Both the position numbers and the translations under genes were made by a program. The notes beneath the pieces are model-generated. The model was not told where the DNA came from. It ran no database searches and was given only the letters and a program-made list of their open reading frames with translations. This document shows, piece by piece, positions 23,138-35,287 of a stretch of 64,000 bases of DNA (its first letter is position 1; every line of letters starts with the position of its first letter). Source of the DNA: Isoetes taiwanensis (lineage: Eukaryota > Streptophyta > Lycopodiopsida > Isoetales > Isoetaceae); contig JAJEKV010000250.1 in assembly GCA_021234155.1 (NCBI GenBank), forward strand, positions 434,001 to 498,000, read 5' to 3'.

Positions 23138-23139
<2 letters not shown>
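21487..23139 (+). pseudogene. decayed LINE: AP-endonuclease and beginning of reverse transcriptase
   Basis: NCRGL at 21497-21511 marks the start of a plant LINE endonuclease. A GD-type catalytic segment lies near 21,888, and DSDHL at 22218-22232 is the terminal SDH motif. Further on, a split frame around 22,745-22,900 shows the RT lead-in (KAADLDSMELLK-like, then VLTALFNMAFEEGF). The reading frame changes many times. The copy is cut off at 23,139 by a poly(T) tract belonging to the next insertion. Confidence 0.65.
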
Positions 23140-23168
<29 letters not shown>

Positions 23169-24140
23169 GAAGACAAGATATTTTTATTTATTTATAGTAT
23201 ATATGGTAAATACATTTATTCATGGCTCCATACTAGCCAGGTAGCCTAAGCATATCAGCACATGAATAATTCAAAAATCCAGGTATGAAAGTAGAAAACA
23301 AACAATCATTCTAGAAGATCATCAAAAGGAAAAATCCCATGAGGCATGAAGATGATGCCACCTACTGAAACGCCTCTGGAAATATTGATGGACAATAGTA
23401 GAATTGAACAAGTGTCTTCCCGCACCTTAACTTAGTTGCAAGTGCACATCTAGAAAAAAGTACTACAAGGAGGCTACTTGCTCTTTTCCAAATGTACTAA
23501 GAGATAAGTTGTCTCACCATCTTCTCAAGGTGCTAGTGCCTCCTAGAGGCCTCCCCAAGGAGTGGTCTACTATTTCTGTATCTATTTTTAGTTACCAACT
23601 TGAGCTTCATCATCATTGTAATCAACCAGCCTAGTGTGAGCATTTGGTCCTCCCGATCTAAAAGCCACCTGAAACTTTACCTTACTTTAATCTCCTTTCA
23701 CGGTATTGTCCCCAACAATCACACCATTCTTCCAACTGGGATGGAAGAGGGCTAATGAAGAAAACAAAACCCCTTCCAAGATACACATCTTAAACATCAT
23801 ATAGATTTCGCTTGTTACAACATCGAGCAAAAACAGTGCAGTCACACCCGCAAATACCTACCAAGACTTACTAGAACATCAAGCTAAAGAAACACATTTC
23901 TTGTGAGTTCTCTCTGTATGCTTTGAGCATTCACTAGAAAATTTCATACAAAGGGACATCACTGAAATCAAGATGCGAAACACATCACAAGTCTGCTCTA
24001 CATCAGAAATCATTATAAAAAGCTAGTGCTCAAGGTCTCGGCTGAATCAGTCTCAAGGACCATTTTGACAGTACCAACCTGTTGTCAATAAGAAGTGTGG
24101 CATACCCTATGCTATGGCCAGTGCATCATCAAACATGAGA
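23140..24140 (-). mobile_element. minus-strand poly(A) retro-insert with RNase H-like remnant
   Basis: 29 T residues at 23140-23168 are the poly(A) tail of a minus-strand insertion. On the minus strand near 24,070-24,020 a short stretch reads KMVLETDSAETLS, resembling the RNase H (RVT_3) signature found at the end of plant non-LTR elements. The rest is unrecognised. Its identity as the 3' end of a second LINE is inferred. Confidence 0.45.
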
Positions 24141-24141
24141 C

Positions 24142-24234
24142 AGAATAGAATAGAATAGAATAGAATAGAATAGAATAGAATAGAATAGAATAGAATAGAA
24201 TAGAATAGAATAGAATAGAATAGAATAGAATAGA
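24142..24234. repeat. (TATTC)n pentanucleotide tail of a minus-strand LINE
   Basis: About 18 perfect AGAAT units on the plus strand, which is TATTC on the minus strand. It directly follows GGACGATAAAAGATC at the 3' end of the minus-strand LINE fragment. Some LINE families end in simple repeats instead of poly(A), so this is best read as the element tail. Confidence 0.8.
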
Positions 24235-24263
24235 TCTTTTATCGTCCACGAAGACCAATTGGC

Positions 24264-25091
24264 CTATGGGACCCAAACAAAAGAGAGCAGCAAGCGTATT
24301 ACTGTCAGGATTAAAAAACCCCCGCCTCGAAGGGTTTTCGAGGGAAAAACCTTAGCAGTAATAAGTATGCTGGTACACTGTACAATTGTATTAAAGACAA
24401 TTCGATACTGTCCCGGAGGACACAACTGAGTCCGTGTATCCATAACCTCCTGGAGGTATGACCCCAACAAGCCCATGGACACCATATTCAATAACTCATG
24501 CAGCGGCTGGCCAGGCACTAGTAACTGAACATACCGCGCTCGGATATGGGCAAACGCTAGGCAGATCTGGAGGGCATGACATGCATCTTCAATGGCGCCC
24601 TGGTGGCAACACTGACAAAGCCTCTCCTCACGTGCTTCCCGAGTCCCACACCTTGTCTCAATGCGGAGACGATATGCACTCGTGCGAATGGAAGCTATAA
24701 GTCTGTGCTTCTTCATGGGCAAATGGGTGTACAAGTACTGGTGTGGGCCTCTCGTGAGCCTAGGATTGACTTGCTGCTGATAGTGTGCCATCTTAATGTG
24801 CATCAGGGCATCTGCATCCCAAAGCTTGCGAGCATCAAGGTACAGTTTTAGTGCATTGTGATCCTTCTTTGTCCGTACCTGTACGCATCTGTTTGCCTGT
24901 ACATCCCAATGTGAGACCACTGAGCTTGTTTGTCCTTCCAACAGACTTTGAGGCGTTGGGAACCACTTAGTTCGATTTCTTTGCCTGCGCCAACTAATCC
25001 CTAATGTCTTAAATAAGCTTAAAATGAAGGATGCTTCTTTATTGTTAATAAGCTGAAGAGGACTAAACCATATTATTATGTGCATACTCAC
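24264..25091 (-). pseudogene. LINE ORF2 C-terminal fragment (zinc-knuckle region)
   Basis: 275-codon minus-strand frame. The region with RTSAYRLRIETRCGTREAREE followed by LCQCCHQGAIEDACHALQIC is the cysteine/histidine knuckle typical of the C-terminus of plant-type LINE ORF2 proteins, located after the RT. The upstream RT is missing, so the copy is 5' truncated. The final residues overlap the 3' UTR leading to the TATTC tail. Confidence 0.7.
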
Positions 25092-25675
25092 CTCTTCAAT
25101 AGGAATTAAAAACTAGATATACCTCAGAGCTCCAACTGCAGAGAGTGCAGTAGATTTCCTTTACTGCGGTTAGTACAACAGCCACTATTAGCCACAATGA
25201 TTGTAGCCGAAATCTGACAAATAACCTGGTCAAGTAACTAACAAAAGAGAAAGCATGCCGTAAAACCATTCTGTTTAATTGCCATTGCTTGCACACCTCA
25301 TACCTTACATAGTTTTTTGAAAAAATGTAACAAAACCCGTAGATGCCAAGGCAAATATAAACAATATAACTTAACCATGACAAAAACACACCACCATAAG
25401 ACCCGGCAATGCTGGTCTTGGATAATTTACTACCTGTGTGCATTAAGTTGAAGCAAGCTAATGCATATGCCCCCCAATAAGGTGCTCCCAGTCTTTGATA
25501 AACTTTGATTTATTTCCTCACTGCATGCAATGGCAGAAGAAATGACATGAAATGAACCATGTTTGCATGTATTTATAAAAATCTTTGATTTAGTGTTACA
25601 TGCTCATAGACCATTAACCCTACAACCAGACTGACCAAGGAACACTAACCCTTGTATTCTTTAGGCTATTAAAGA
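25092..25675. other. unassigned sequence
   Basis: A 115-codon minus-strand frame (25443-25096) is hydrophobic but matches no family I know. No repeat structure was seen. Confidence 0.3.
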
Positions 25676-26625
25676 TGTTAGATTATCATGGTATGGTACT
25701 CTATTTTGCACCTCTTGTGTATGGGGGTAAAGGGGGTTAGAGACCTAGGAGCCATGAGTAGTATGATCCTCTCTGTAATCCCCACTACAATGCAACCTGT
25801 GCATAGAGAGCTTGCCTGATCGTGGGCCTAGGGCCTCGACTGGCTTAGAATAAAGGACTTGTTTCGATTGCAAATGGGATCTAGGGTGTGCTTGTCTTCC
25901 AGGGATCCATAGCAAGCTAGGCGTAATACCTTGTCACTGTGAGAGAAGGTATGGGTTTGACCCCTCCTAAGTGATGCGTCACCTCGGTAAGGTTACTAGG
26001 TTGAGTACGAGCGGGGGCAACCTCGTCTCTCTAGTTGCCTGCTATAGCAATATACCTCTTGGAAGGAGCAGCCTTCCTGCCTCATCGGACCAAGGATGCA
26101 ACCTTAGGGTAGCCTTAGGGTTACATCTTTGGCAGGCTATAGTCGAGACCCGAAGCTTTTCGATCTATCTACAAAGTATGCATAGGAGGGGCTGATGGAG
26201 TGGACTACCCTTTCTATTGTTCTATGCCAGCCAACTCTAGTGTTACAACTTTCGTCTGTTGTTATCTTGTCGCTTAGTCTCTCAGTCTTGCCTCACGGAG
26301 TCTGAGCTTGGGTTAGGACCTCCTATGTGATGCTATGGTGATGTTATATTATGACGACGATGTTATGTGTTGATGGTGCCTCACCATTTGTGGTGAGCAT
26401 GTATATTGATTATGATGTATGTTGCTTGTGCTTACGTTTACATGCTGGGAAGACAGGAGAGACACGTCCTTCTTCTGCATCAACCTTGGAGCACCACCAA
26501 TAATTGATGCCATGTGGATGGCCTCCTGTTGATCTGCAGGGTTGGCAGGAGGGGATCTCCAGGGCGTATACGATGGAGCATCATATAAGTTAGGGGGACA
26601 TCACAATAGTATTAGAGCAATGATC
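25676..26625 (+). mobile_element. possible LTR with tRNA-Met-type primer-binding site
   Basis: GTATTAGAGCAATGATC near 26,609 resembles the plant tRNA-iMet primer-binding site (GGTATCAGAGC) just after ...ACATCACA, a possible LTR CA end. A TG start near 25,677 is one candidate for the 5' end, giving an LTR of ~930 bp. No gag or pol follows, so this would be a truncated element. No second LTR was found for confirmation. Confidence 0.35.
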
Positions 26626-27402
26626 TTGGTAGACCAAGATCGGGGACTGGCCATTCACCCTAGTCGGAGAGATAACCCAGTATAACTTGGAGTTTGGGAA
26701 GAACCTCAAACTATGACCTCAAAAAAGATGAGAACATATTTTTTCTCCATGAGCTAGAATTGTAGGGAGTGATAATCTCTAGAATTAGTTAGATAACAGT
26801 TAGATAGTTGGAGAAAAATTGAGCAAAATTTTTAAGATAGAACTTTTTTTTGGAACCATTGGACAATTACTCATGACTTGCACTGGAGACCATTTTGACC
26901 TTGCTAAAATGTCCCCAGGTGCCTTATTCTAGACTTTTAACAACCCCCAGAAGAACTCTTTTGCTAAATATATTCTTTTCACTCAAACTATGTTTTGCAT
27001 TTAGTGTATATGTGCAGGATACACAAGTCAATGAACCTCTTAGTCAATAAGGCACGTCCTTTATGTTCCAAACAAAAAATGAAGTGATAGGCTAAATGGT
27101 TTATTCCTTATCAACATGAAATTATGGGCTCTGCATAATCTGCTTCCTGTTATAGGTCTAATGCATACGTGCAACAACGCGCCAGTCTAGAAGCTTCTTC
27201 GTTAATAAGGTACGAGTTATGAATAATCCTCTCCCAACAGCCCATGGGATAAATAGTCTGCTGCTTTAGTACTATGAAAAAAATGCGGGATTGGAGGGGT
27301 TGGAGAGAGAAATCATCCTAGTGGCCAGACTTTCGAATCAGGTATCCCTTTTCGAAGTTCACAACCCACTAACTACTATTTGATGCCAAAAATATAAGAA
27401 AT
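26626..27402. other. unassigned sequence
   Basis: No domain or repeat was recognised. It could be the non-coding leader of the putative LTR element. Confidence 0.3.
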
Positions 27403-27494
27403 TTAGCACGTTCTATGGTGCATTTTCCAATTTTAGCATATTTCTACGGTGCATGTTCTAGTTTTAGCATGCTCCTATGATGCATGTTCCTGTC
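27403..27494 (+). repeat. three-copy ~31-bp tandem repeat
   Basis: Three diverged copies of TTAGCA(C/T)...TA(T/C)G(A/G)TGCATGTTC immediately precede the AGATTC array. Confidence 0.6.
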
Positions 27495-29280
27495 GACAAA
27501 TATTCCAAGATTCCTCAAGATTCCCCTAGATTTCCAAAGATCCTCTTGAGTTTCCCATAGATTCCCATAGATTTCCTTGAGATTCCACTAGATTCCCAAA
27601 GGTTATCTCAAGTTTCCTCTAGATTCCCCAAGATTCTATACAGATTCTCCTACCATTAGATTCTATGAATGTTCCCTTAGATTGTCCAAGATTCCATCAA
27701 GATTCTTCTAGACTCTCAAAGATTATATGAAGATTCCCATAGATTCCCTTGAGATTTCCTTAGATGCCATTAGATTCCCTTAGATCCTATGTGATTGTCG
27801 CAAATTCCCTTATATTTTATAATATTGCCTTAGATTCTATGAAGAGTCCTCTAGGTTCTCTCATATTTTACAAAGCTTCCCTTAGATTACCTTGATTCCC
27901 TTGGACTCCAAGATCCCATGTATATTCCCTTGGATTCCCCTGGATTCTCTTAGATTTTATGAGATTCCATGAAGATTCCCTCAGATCCATTTAGATTCTC
28001 CAAGATATTATGTAGATTCCCTTAAATTCGCTTAGATTTGATGAGATTCTATTAGATTCTCTTAGATTCCCTCAGATTTTATGAGATTTCCTTATGAAGA
28101 TTCCTCAGATTTTATGAGCCTCTCTCAAATTTTATGAAATACCCTCAGATTTCATGAGATTATATCAGATTCTATGAAGATTCTCTTAGATTCTATAATA
28201 ATTCCCTTAGATTCCCTTCGACTGTATGAGATTCCCTTAGATGCCCTCATATTTATGAGATTCTCTCAGATTCTATGAAGATACCCTTAATTTTATTAGA
28301 CACCCTTAGATTCTCAAAAATTTTATGAAGATTCCCTCAGATTTTATGAGATTTCCTTAGATTCTCTTGGATTTTATGATCCTTAAATTCTACAAAGATT
28401 CCCTTAGACTTTATGAGATTCCCCTAGATTCCCAAGTTTTAATGAAGATTCCCTCAGATTTTATAACATTTCCTTAGATTCTCTGAAGATTCCCCAAGAC
28501 TCCCTCAGATTTTATGACATTTCCTTGAATTCTACGAATTCCCAAGATGCCCTTAGATTCCCTTAGATCCTATATGATTCTCGTAGATTCCCTTATATTT
28601 CAGGAGATTCCCTTAGATTCTATGATGATCCCCTAGATTCTCTAAGATTTAATTAAGATTTCTTTAGATTCCCCTAGATTCCCTTATGTTCCTTTAGATT
28701 TTATGAGATTCCCTTAAATTCCCTTGGACTCTCTAAGATATTGTGTAGATTCTTCCAAGATTCTCACAGATTCCCTTAGATTTCATAACACTCCCTTAGA
28801 TGCTATGAAGATTCCACAAGATTCAATTAGATTCTATTAGATTTTATAAAATTCCCTTAGATTCCTCAAGATATTATGTAAAGCCCCTTAGATTTTATGA
28901 GAATCCCTTAGATTCCCTTAGATTCTATAATATTTCCTCAGGTTCTATGAAGATTACCTCAAATTTGATGAGATTCCCTCATATTTAATGAGATTCCTTT
29001 GATTCTATTAAGATTCCCTCAGATTATGAGATTCTCTCCAATTCTACGAAGATTCCCATAGATTCCTTCAGAATTTATGAGATTCCCTCAAATTCTATGA
29101 AGATTCCCTTAGATTTTATGGGATTCCATAGATTCCCTTAGATTTTATGAGATTCTCTTGGATTCTATGAAGACACTGCTAGATTTCTAAGATTTTACGA
29201 AGATTCCCCTACATTCTCTTAATTTCATGAGATTCCCTTAGATTCTATGAAGATTCCCCTCATCTAGAAGATTCTAGAAC
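27495..29280 (+). repeat. AGATTC-orientation minisatellite array
   Basis: Nearly continuous degenerate ~10-bp units built on AGATTCCCTT, AGATTTTATG and AGATTCTATGA. It is the reverse-complement orientation of the GAATCT arrays in the macro-tandem units. No coding sequence. It ends in a CTAGAACTTCTTAGAACC block (29,275-29,345) that recurs at 58,765 and 61,510. Confidence 0.9.
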
Positions 29281-29345
29281 CTTCTAGACATTTCTAGAAC
29301 TTCTTAGAACCTTCTAGAACTTCTTAGAACAATCTAGAACAATAT

Positions 29346-30153
29346 TCCAAAACAACCTGAGATGCGAACAACCTGGACCGTAGGATCGTCTATATAGAAT
29401 TTATATACAAACTCCCAAGCCATTTGGGCCATAGGATATGTCCCAAAGCCACGTGAGCCATAGGATCATGGAATAATTTAAGGGCTAAACTTAGCTATTT
29501 GGCGATTTTTTAGCAGATTTTCAAAAAAAATTGGCTAAAGTAAATGGAAAAAATTGGAAAACAAATAATAATTTTAGCTTAACTTTTTTCGGGACTGCAC
29601 CAACCCTGGAGCTCTTTAGCCAAACACTAGAAAGTAAGAGAGTGGAATTTGGTATTGTTTAGCTAAGCCATAGAAACTCTTAGAATGAATTTCGGGCTAG
29701 TTTAGCTAACATCATTCTAGTTTATATGAAATATATGATTAGTAGTTTAATTTCTAGCATTATGAATTAATTTGAGTCCTAGATTTTGATAGTTAGCATT
29801 ATTTTAGAATGTTTTCACAAAGAAAATGACTAAAATAAGTTGGAATATATTGAAAAAAAGTATAGTAATTTGGTTTAATATTTTCTGTTGGCCCTTACCA
29901 TAGAAATTTTTGGGATGATGTTTGGGTTAGTTTAGCTAAACGCTAGAAAGTATGAGAGGAAAATTGTATAGAGTTTAGCTAAACCACAGAAAGTTTTGGG
30001 ATCTAAAGTCATTCTGGCTAATAAGAAATATGCGATTAGTAATTTATTCCTGCAGGATCTCGAGCATACGGTCAGATAAGTGCGACAAAAATAAGAACAT
30101 ATATATGTTAGATAGATATATATCATTATCATTATCCTATTATTATATATATA
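29346..30153. mobile_element. array-unit tail interrupted by a 586-bp insertion
   Basis: The tail sequence (CCTGAGATGCGAACAA ... GCCATTTGGGCCATAGG ... TCGAGCATACGGTCAGATAAG ... ATATATGTTAGATAGATAT) also occurs at 58,845-59,025 and 61,575-61,745. Here it is split by 29,468-30,053, which is flanked by AGGATC duplications (29462-29467 and 30054-30059). The insert contains two related halves with TTTAGC(C/T)AAAC(A/G)CTAGAAAGTA and has no coding frame or terminal inverted repeat that I can see. Confidence 0.65.
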
Positions 30154-33100
30154 GATATTAGGGTGGTCACATGGGGGGTGTTACATATTTATATTGATCT
30201 CGGCCGTCCATTTTTTAAGGTGGCAGTATGTCATGATCTGGATGTGGCATGCACAACATGTCTTGACCGTTGGATCAAAAGGGAAGGATAAATCCTAGCC
30301 CTTGATTTTTGCAAGGAAGGTGCAAAGAAGATCCCTTAAAAGTGCTTTTTGGTGCAGCCAATCTCAGCCATTGGATCAAAAAGGGGAGGTGAAATCGTGG
30401 CGATTAAGTATTTTATTTAATTGCAATTTTTTATTAAAGGAGGTGAGGTGGCACCCTTATTTAATTAAAAAAGTAATGATGTGACACCAACATTTATGAA
30501 TGGACTTTCTAGGAAGCTTCCTTTTTATAATCATCTTCAAGGGCCCGTAACTTACAGTAGAGGGGTCGGATGAAGGTGGGGCCCATGCCATTGGATTCCT
30601 CTCGTCGGGAACTTTCTAAAGAGTGGTGCCTTGGCATCATTCCATTGTAGTAAGAGTCAATGTGATCGAATACTGAGAATCTTCTTGGAATCATGGAATC
30701 TTACAGAATCTATCGTAATTTAGGAGAATCTCCAAGAATCTTCATGGGATCTTAGAGAATTTAGAGGAATCTCAATGGAATATTAGGAAATCTATGGGAA
30801 TCACAAGAGAATCCTTGAGAATCTAAAGAATCCAAGGGAATCTTCATAAAATATTTTAGAATCTAGGGGAATGTTGGTGGAATCTTGGAGAATCTCGAGA
30901 ATCTTCGTAGGAACTAGAGAATCTAGGGGAATCTACATAGTATATTAGGGAATCTTGGGGAATTTGGAGGAATCTTGAGATAATAGGAATCTGAGGAATC
31001 TTCATAGAATCTTGGAGAAATTATGGGAATCTTGATGGAATCTTGGAGAATCTAAGGGAATTTTGATAGAACCTTGGAGAACCTAAGGGAATCTTTGTAG
31101 AATCCAATGGAATCTATAGGAATCTCAGGAGAATCTCTGGGAACCTTCATAAAATCTTTGACAATTTAGGGGAATCTTGATGGAACCTTGGAGAATCTAA
31201 AAGAATCTATATAGGATCTTGAATAATCTAAGAGAATTGACATAGAATATTTAGTAATCTAAGGGAATCTTGGAAGAATCTTTGAGGGCCTAGGCCTATC
31301 TAAAGGAATCTGCATAGAATCTTTCAGAATTTAAGGGAATCTTGATGGAATCTTGGAGAATCGCGAGGAATCTACATGGAATTTTTGGGAATCTTGGAAG
31401 AATCTTTGGAGATCCACAGGAATCTCTTTGAGACTCCAGGGGAATCTTGATGGAATCTTGGAGAATCTAGGGTAATCTTTATAGAATCTGAGGGAATCTA
31501 GGGGTAACCTAGATAGAACCTTGACAAACCTGGAGGGATCTTGGAATATTATTTGGGAATCTAGAAGAATCTCAAGAGAATCTTAGGGAATCTTAGAAGA
31601 ATATTTGAAAATCTAGGAGAATCTAAAGGAATGTCTATAGAATCTTATAGAATCTCGAGGATTATCAAGGGATCTTGTGGAATATAAGGAAAAATTGATG
31701 GAATCTCAAAGTATCTAGGGGAATCTTTACATTACTTCAGGGAATCCAAGAGAGTCTTTATAGAATCTTCGTTGGATGGCTCTACATTTGGCTTTTGGTC
31801 GAATTTGTACAATCCCTCATAGTACAACCACTTGTATGTATAAAATTATTCTATGTGTGCCTTGAAAACGATGTACCCATGGTGTATATGACATGTTAAA
31901 AATATGTAACACACTTCTTTACCGTCGGATTGGGGGCATTGATTGAGTGGCGCGACGTGAGCCATTGGATTATGGATGAGTCATGCATGGGGCATGCATG
32001 GCCATGCATAAGGGCTGCAACACATCCCTGGACCATCAGATCAAAAGGGGAGGCGAAATCATGGCCCTTGATTTTTATAAGAAAGGTGCAAGGAAGCTTC
32101 CTTAAAAGTGGATTTGGTGCAAGCAATTTTAACCGTTAGATCAAAAGGGGGAGGAGAAATCCTAGCCATTCATTTTCTTATTTAATTAGATTTTTTTATA
32201 TTCAAGGAGGTGAGGTGGCACTCTTATTTATTGAAAAGATAGTGAGGTGGCAACTTATTAATTATGAAGCTTTCTTAGAAGCTTCCTTTTTTGCATCGCC
32301 TTCAAATGACTTTATCTTGCGATGAAGGTCTCAGATCAAAGTGGGACCCACGCCATTGGATTCCTGTCATTAAATGCTTTCTAATGAGTAGTGGTTTGGC
32401 ATCATTCCGTGCAATGTTGGATAATTTAGGGGAATATTCATAGAATCTAAGAGAATCTGAGAGAATCTATGTAGAAACTTGGGGAATCTTGGGATAATCT
32501 TTGAAAAACAAGGGAATCTCAATAGAATCTTAAGGAATCTATGAGAATCTCAAAAGAATCTAGGGGAATCTAAGAAAATCTTCAAAAAAGGTTTAAGAAT
32601 CGAGGGAAATCTTGATGTAATTTTAGATATCTAAGGGTATCTTCATAGAATTTAAGAGAATCTAGGAGAACCTACATAGAATCTTGGGGAATCTAAACGA
32701 ATCTACATAGAATCTTGGGAAATCTTTATAGAACCTTAAGAATCTAGGGGATCTATGTGGAATCTTAGTGAATTGCGGGGAGATTCAAGGGATCTAGGGA
32801 ATCTTTGATAGTAGGTGTGTTCTCTGGGGGAATCTTCATAGAATCTTAGGGAATCTAGAAGAATCTACATGGAATCTTGGAGAATCTAGAGGAATCTTAG
32901 GATAATATTTGGGAATCTAAGGGAATCTCAAGAGAATAGTTAAGAATCTAAAGGAATCTAGAGGAATCTTGGGATAACCTTCGGAATCAAGGAAATATCA
33001 AGAGAATCTTAAGGAATCTATGGGATTTAAAAGAATATAGGGGAATCTAATAGAATCTTCAAAAAAATGTTTGAGAATCTTGATGGAATCTCATAGAATC

Positions 33101-35287
33101 TAGTAAGATCTTCATAAAATCTAAGGGAATCTAGGAGAATCTACATAGAATTTTTCAGCTTATCTAGTGCCGGATCTGCGCCTCGGCATTGCATCTCTGC
33201 TGCAAGGCGCGGAATTTCTTGCCCTGACGAAGTGGAGGATCGTCTTATAATGCCAGCGGATCATGCATGGCCTTCGTCTATGCTATGCTTTGATCGTTAA
33301 TCAGATGCTATGCTATGCTATTTGCCTTGCTTCCATGTGGGTGGAGCTTATAATAACAGAGATTTGCTCTATCTATCCTGCTTGCATAAACGTCGACTGA
33401 AGCTTTGTCATTACTAGTGGCTGTACGGGCATCCTTGAGAGCGTTGTGAATATCCAGGTCAAAAGATTTCTGTAGTGTTCTTTGAGTATAAATAGAGTTA
33501 GATTGGCCAAATTTTTCCAGTTCGCTCTCTACGCTTCCGTTTAAGGTATGTCGCCTGTGAGTTTCTCTGCTTTTCTTTTGTTCTTCACAGTTGTTATCAC
33601 AATATAGCTATGCTCTGTTTCTTAAGAATCCTTGGCGCGGTCCAGATCCTCGCTGCCGGATTGCAAAAAGCTTCTAAATGATGGCAGATTCATGCTCTAA
33701 GTAGCTCGATTTGTGCATAATCGATAAGTGTAGAGCAAAGCATGAAACAAAAGGGAAAGATATTTTGTGGGGAATATGCAGCAAGTTGCATCGCAAAGAC
33801 TATAGTAGAATGGCGCCTCCACTGGAACAAGAATTGAAGATTAGTGTTTTCTCTGTTTATTGCAGTGAATTCCCTGCTCCATATTTTTAGCCTATTCCCT
33901 TGAAATGTTTAGATGTACTGGATAAACATTTACACGATTCCCTGCAGTATTCACATACTATGAGGCAGATCTAGTTGCAGAGTGTGCGCTTTGTATTTGG
34001 TGGAATTGAAGAGAGCCGCTGTGGCGATTGCTTGCTTGTGGCCGTATTTTCCACACGGGGTTTCATTAGCATTCACGTGCCCCCTGCCCGAGGGGGTTAG
34101 TCTGCAGCTTGGCAAAATCTGTCCCCAAATCGAGCACTCGAACAAAATCCCCTGCCTCAAAATGCCAGCGTCTCTGGTTTTATGATAAGTATTGTGGATT
34201 CGATCTTCCGAATTAGGCAAGGCTGAAGCGGGAGGCGGATCCCCATCTTCTTCTTTTCTTTGGTCGCTTTGAAGGAGCTTAAAAGATTTCTTAGTTCAGA
34301 AGGTCGCAACATCCCAATTGAATTTTCATGCTTTTCCTCTAGCAAAAAATGGACAATTCTGGGCCAATGAATTAGAAAACCATATTAATATTTGCCCCAA
34401 AATGTTGGATGGGTGTCTATGGTCCCATATATCCAAAAATATATACTCATCAATATCAATATGGCAACATCCCACTTCCAAGAGACTGGCGTATAATTGC
34501 ATTTAATTCTATATGTTGTCAAGTGTTCTTATTATCTAAACATCATAGTCCTCCTTTTGCCCTAGGTTTTAATCTCAATCATTCATTCTAAACTGCTATA
34601 GTACAAATGTTGTTTCTCTCCCTGCTAGAGGAAACAGCTAAAAATCAACAGCTGAAAATCAATTGTGTTACTTATTGTATGAGTCTCCAACTTTTTGTGT
34701 TGGAACCAAGGAAGCTCGTTGATTTCTAGTGGAAACAAATTGCACCTCTCAAGGTTACCCATTAAAGTTGCAAGAGATTGCCTCGTCAAATATGTATCTC
34801 ATCGAATTTTACTTTACAATAATCATTCCATCTAAATATTTCTATTTGTGGTGTAAAATGTGACTTTTGCAAAAGAGATCTTCAGAGCTTTTCTTTTTCA
34901 GAGATTGACTTAGAAATATGTCTATGGGCAATGGTAATGGATCTATGGCTTTCTCTTAACCTTTAAATTTTGCTTTTATTATTCTTTTTAGGTTGTCAAA
35001 ATCTTTCAAATTTGCAACAGTGAATGTTATCAGGTCCAAAATGTCTTGCATTCCCAATTCTGATTTAGGGGTGCTCGCCTTCTAATTTTGATTTTTTAAG
35101 AACGTTGCTATTATCCACCGTGCTCACTAAATTATTTCATAGCTCCACTCTACAACATTACAACTGCCCAAAAATCCACCTACTGTAGGGGTTGGCTACC
35201 GTCAAGTTTTTTCTTTTTACTCACTTTCGTACACACAAGGGGTTGGGAAAGAGTTGCGGCCGCCGCGATAAATTTCTTGTATATATA
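30154..35287 (+). repeat. macro-tandem unit 1 (5,134 bp)
   Basis: Starts at GATATTAGGGTGGTCAC, which recurs at 35288, 40752 and 45943. Order: leader (30,154-30,680), GAATCT array 1 (30,680-31,765), spacer with GTCGAATTTGTACAATCCC (31,766-32,420), GAATCT array 2 (32,420-33,150), then a 2.1-kb promoter-bearing segment (33,151-35,287). No intact gene. Confidence 0.92.
33487..33545 (+). promoter_or_regulatory. TATA box and donor-like exon end, unit 1
   Basis: TATAAATAG at 33487-33495 is followed ~50 bp later by CCGTTTAAG and GTATGT, a good splice-donor match. The nearest pyrimidine-rich CAG (33590) is only 45 nt away, short for a plant intron. This looks like the promoter and first exon of a captured gene. 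Confidence 0.45.

Noticed and set aside
21487-25091. Twin-primed single LINE made of the plus and minus fragments
   Set aside because: The minus-strand 3' part ends with its own tail at 24,142 before the plus-strand part. That geometry does not fit 5' inversion; two independent insertions are simpler.
34318-34506. Conserved 62-codon frame repeated in units 1-3
   Set aside because: Its conservation is explained by recent tandem duplication. It overlaps, in another frame, the more convincing terminal-exon-like sequence, and it has no domain.
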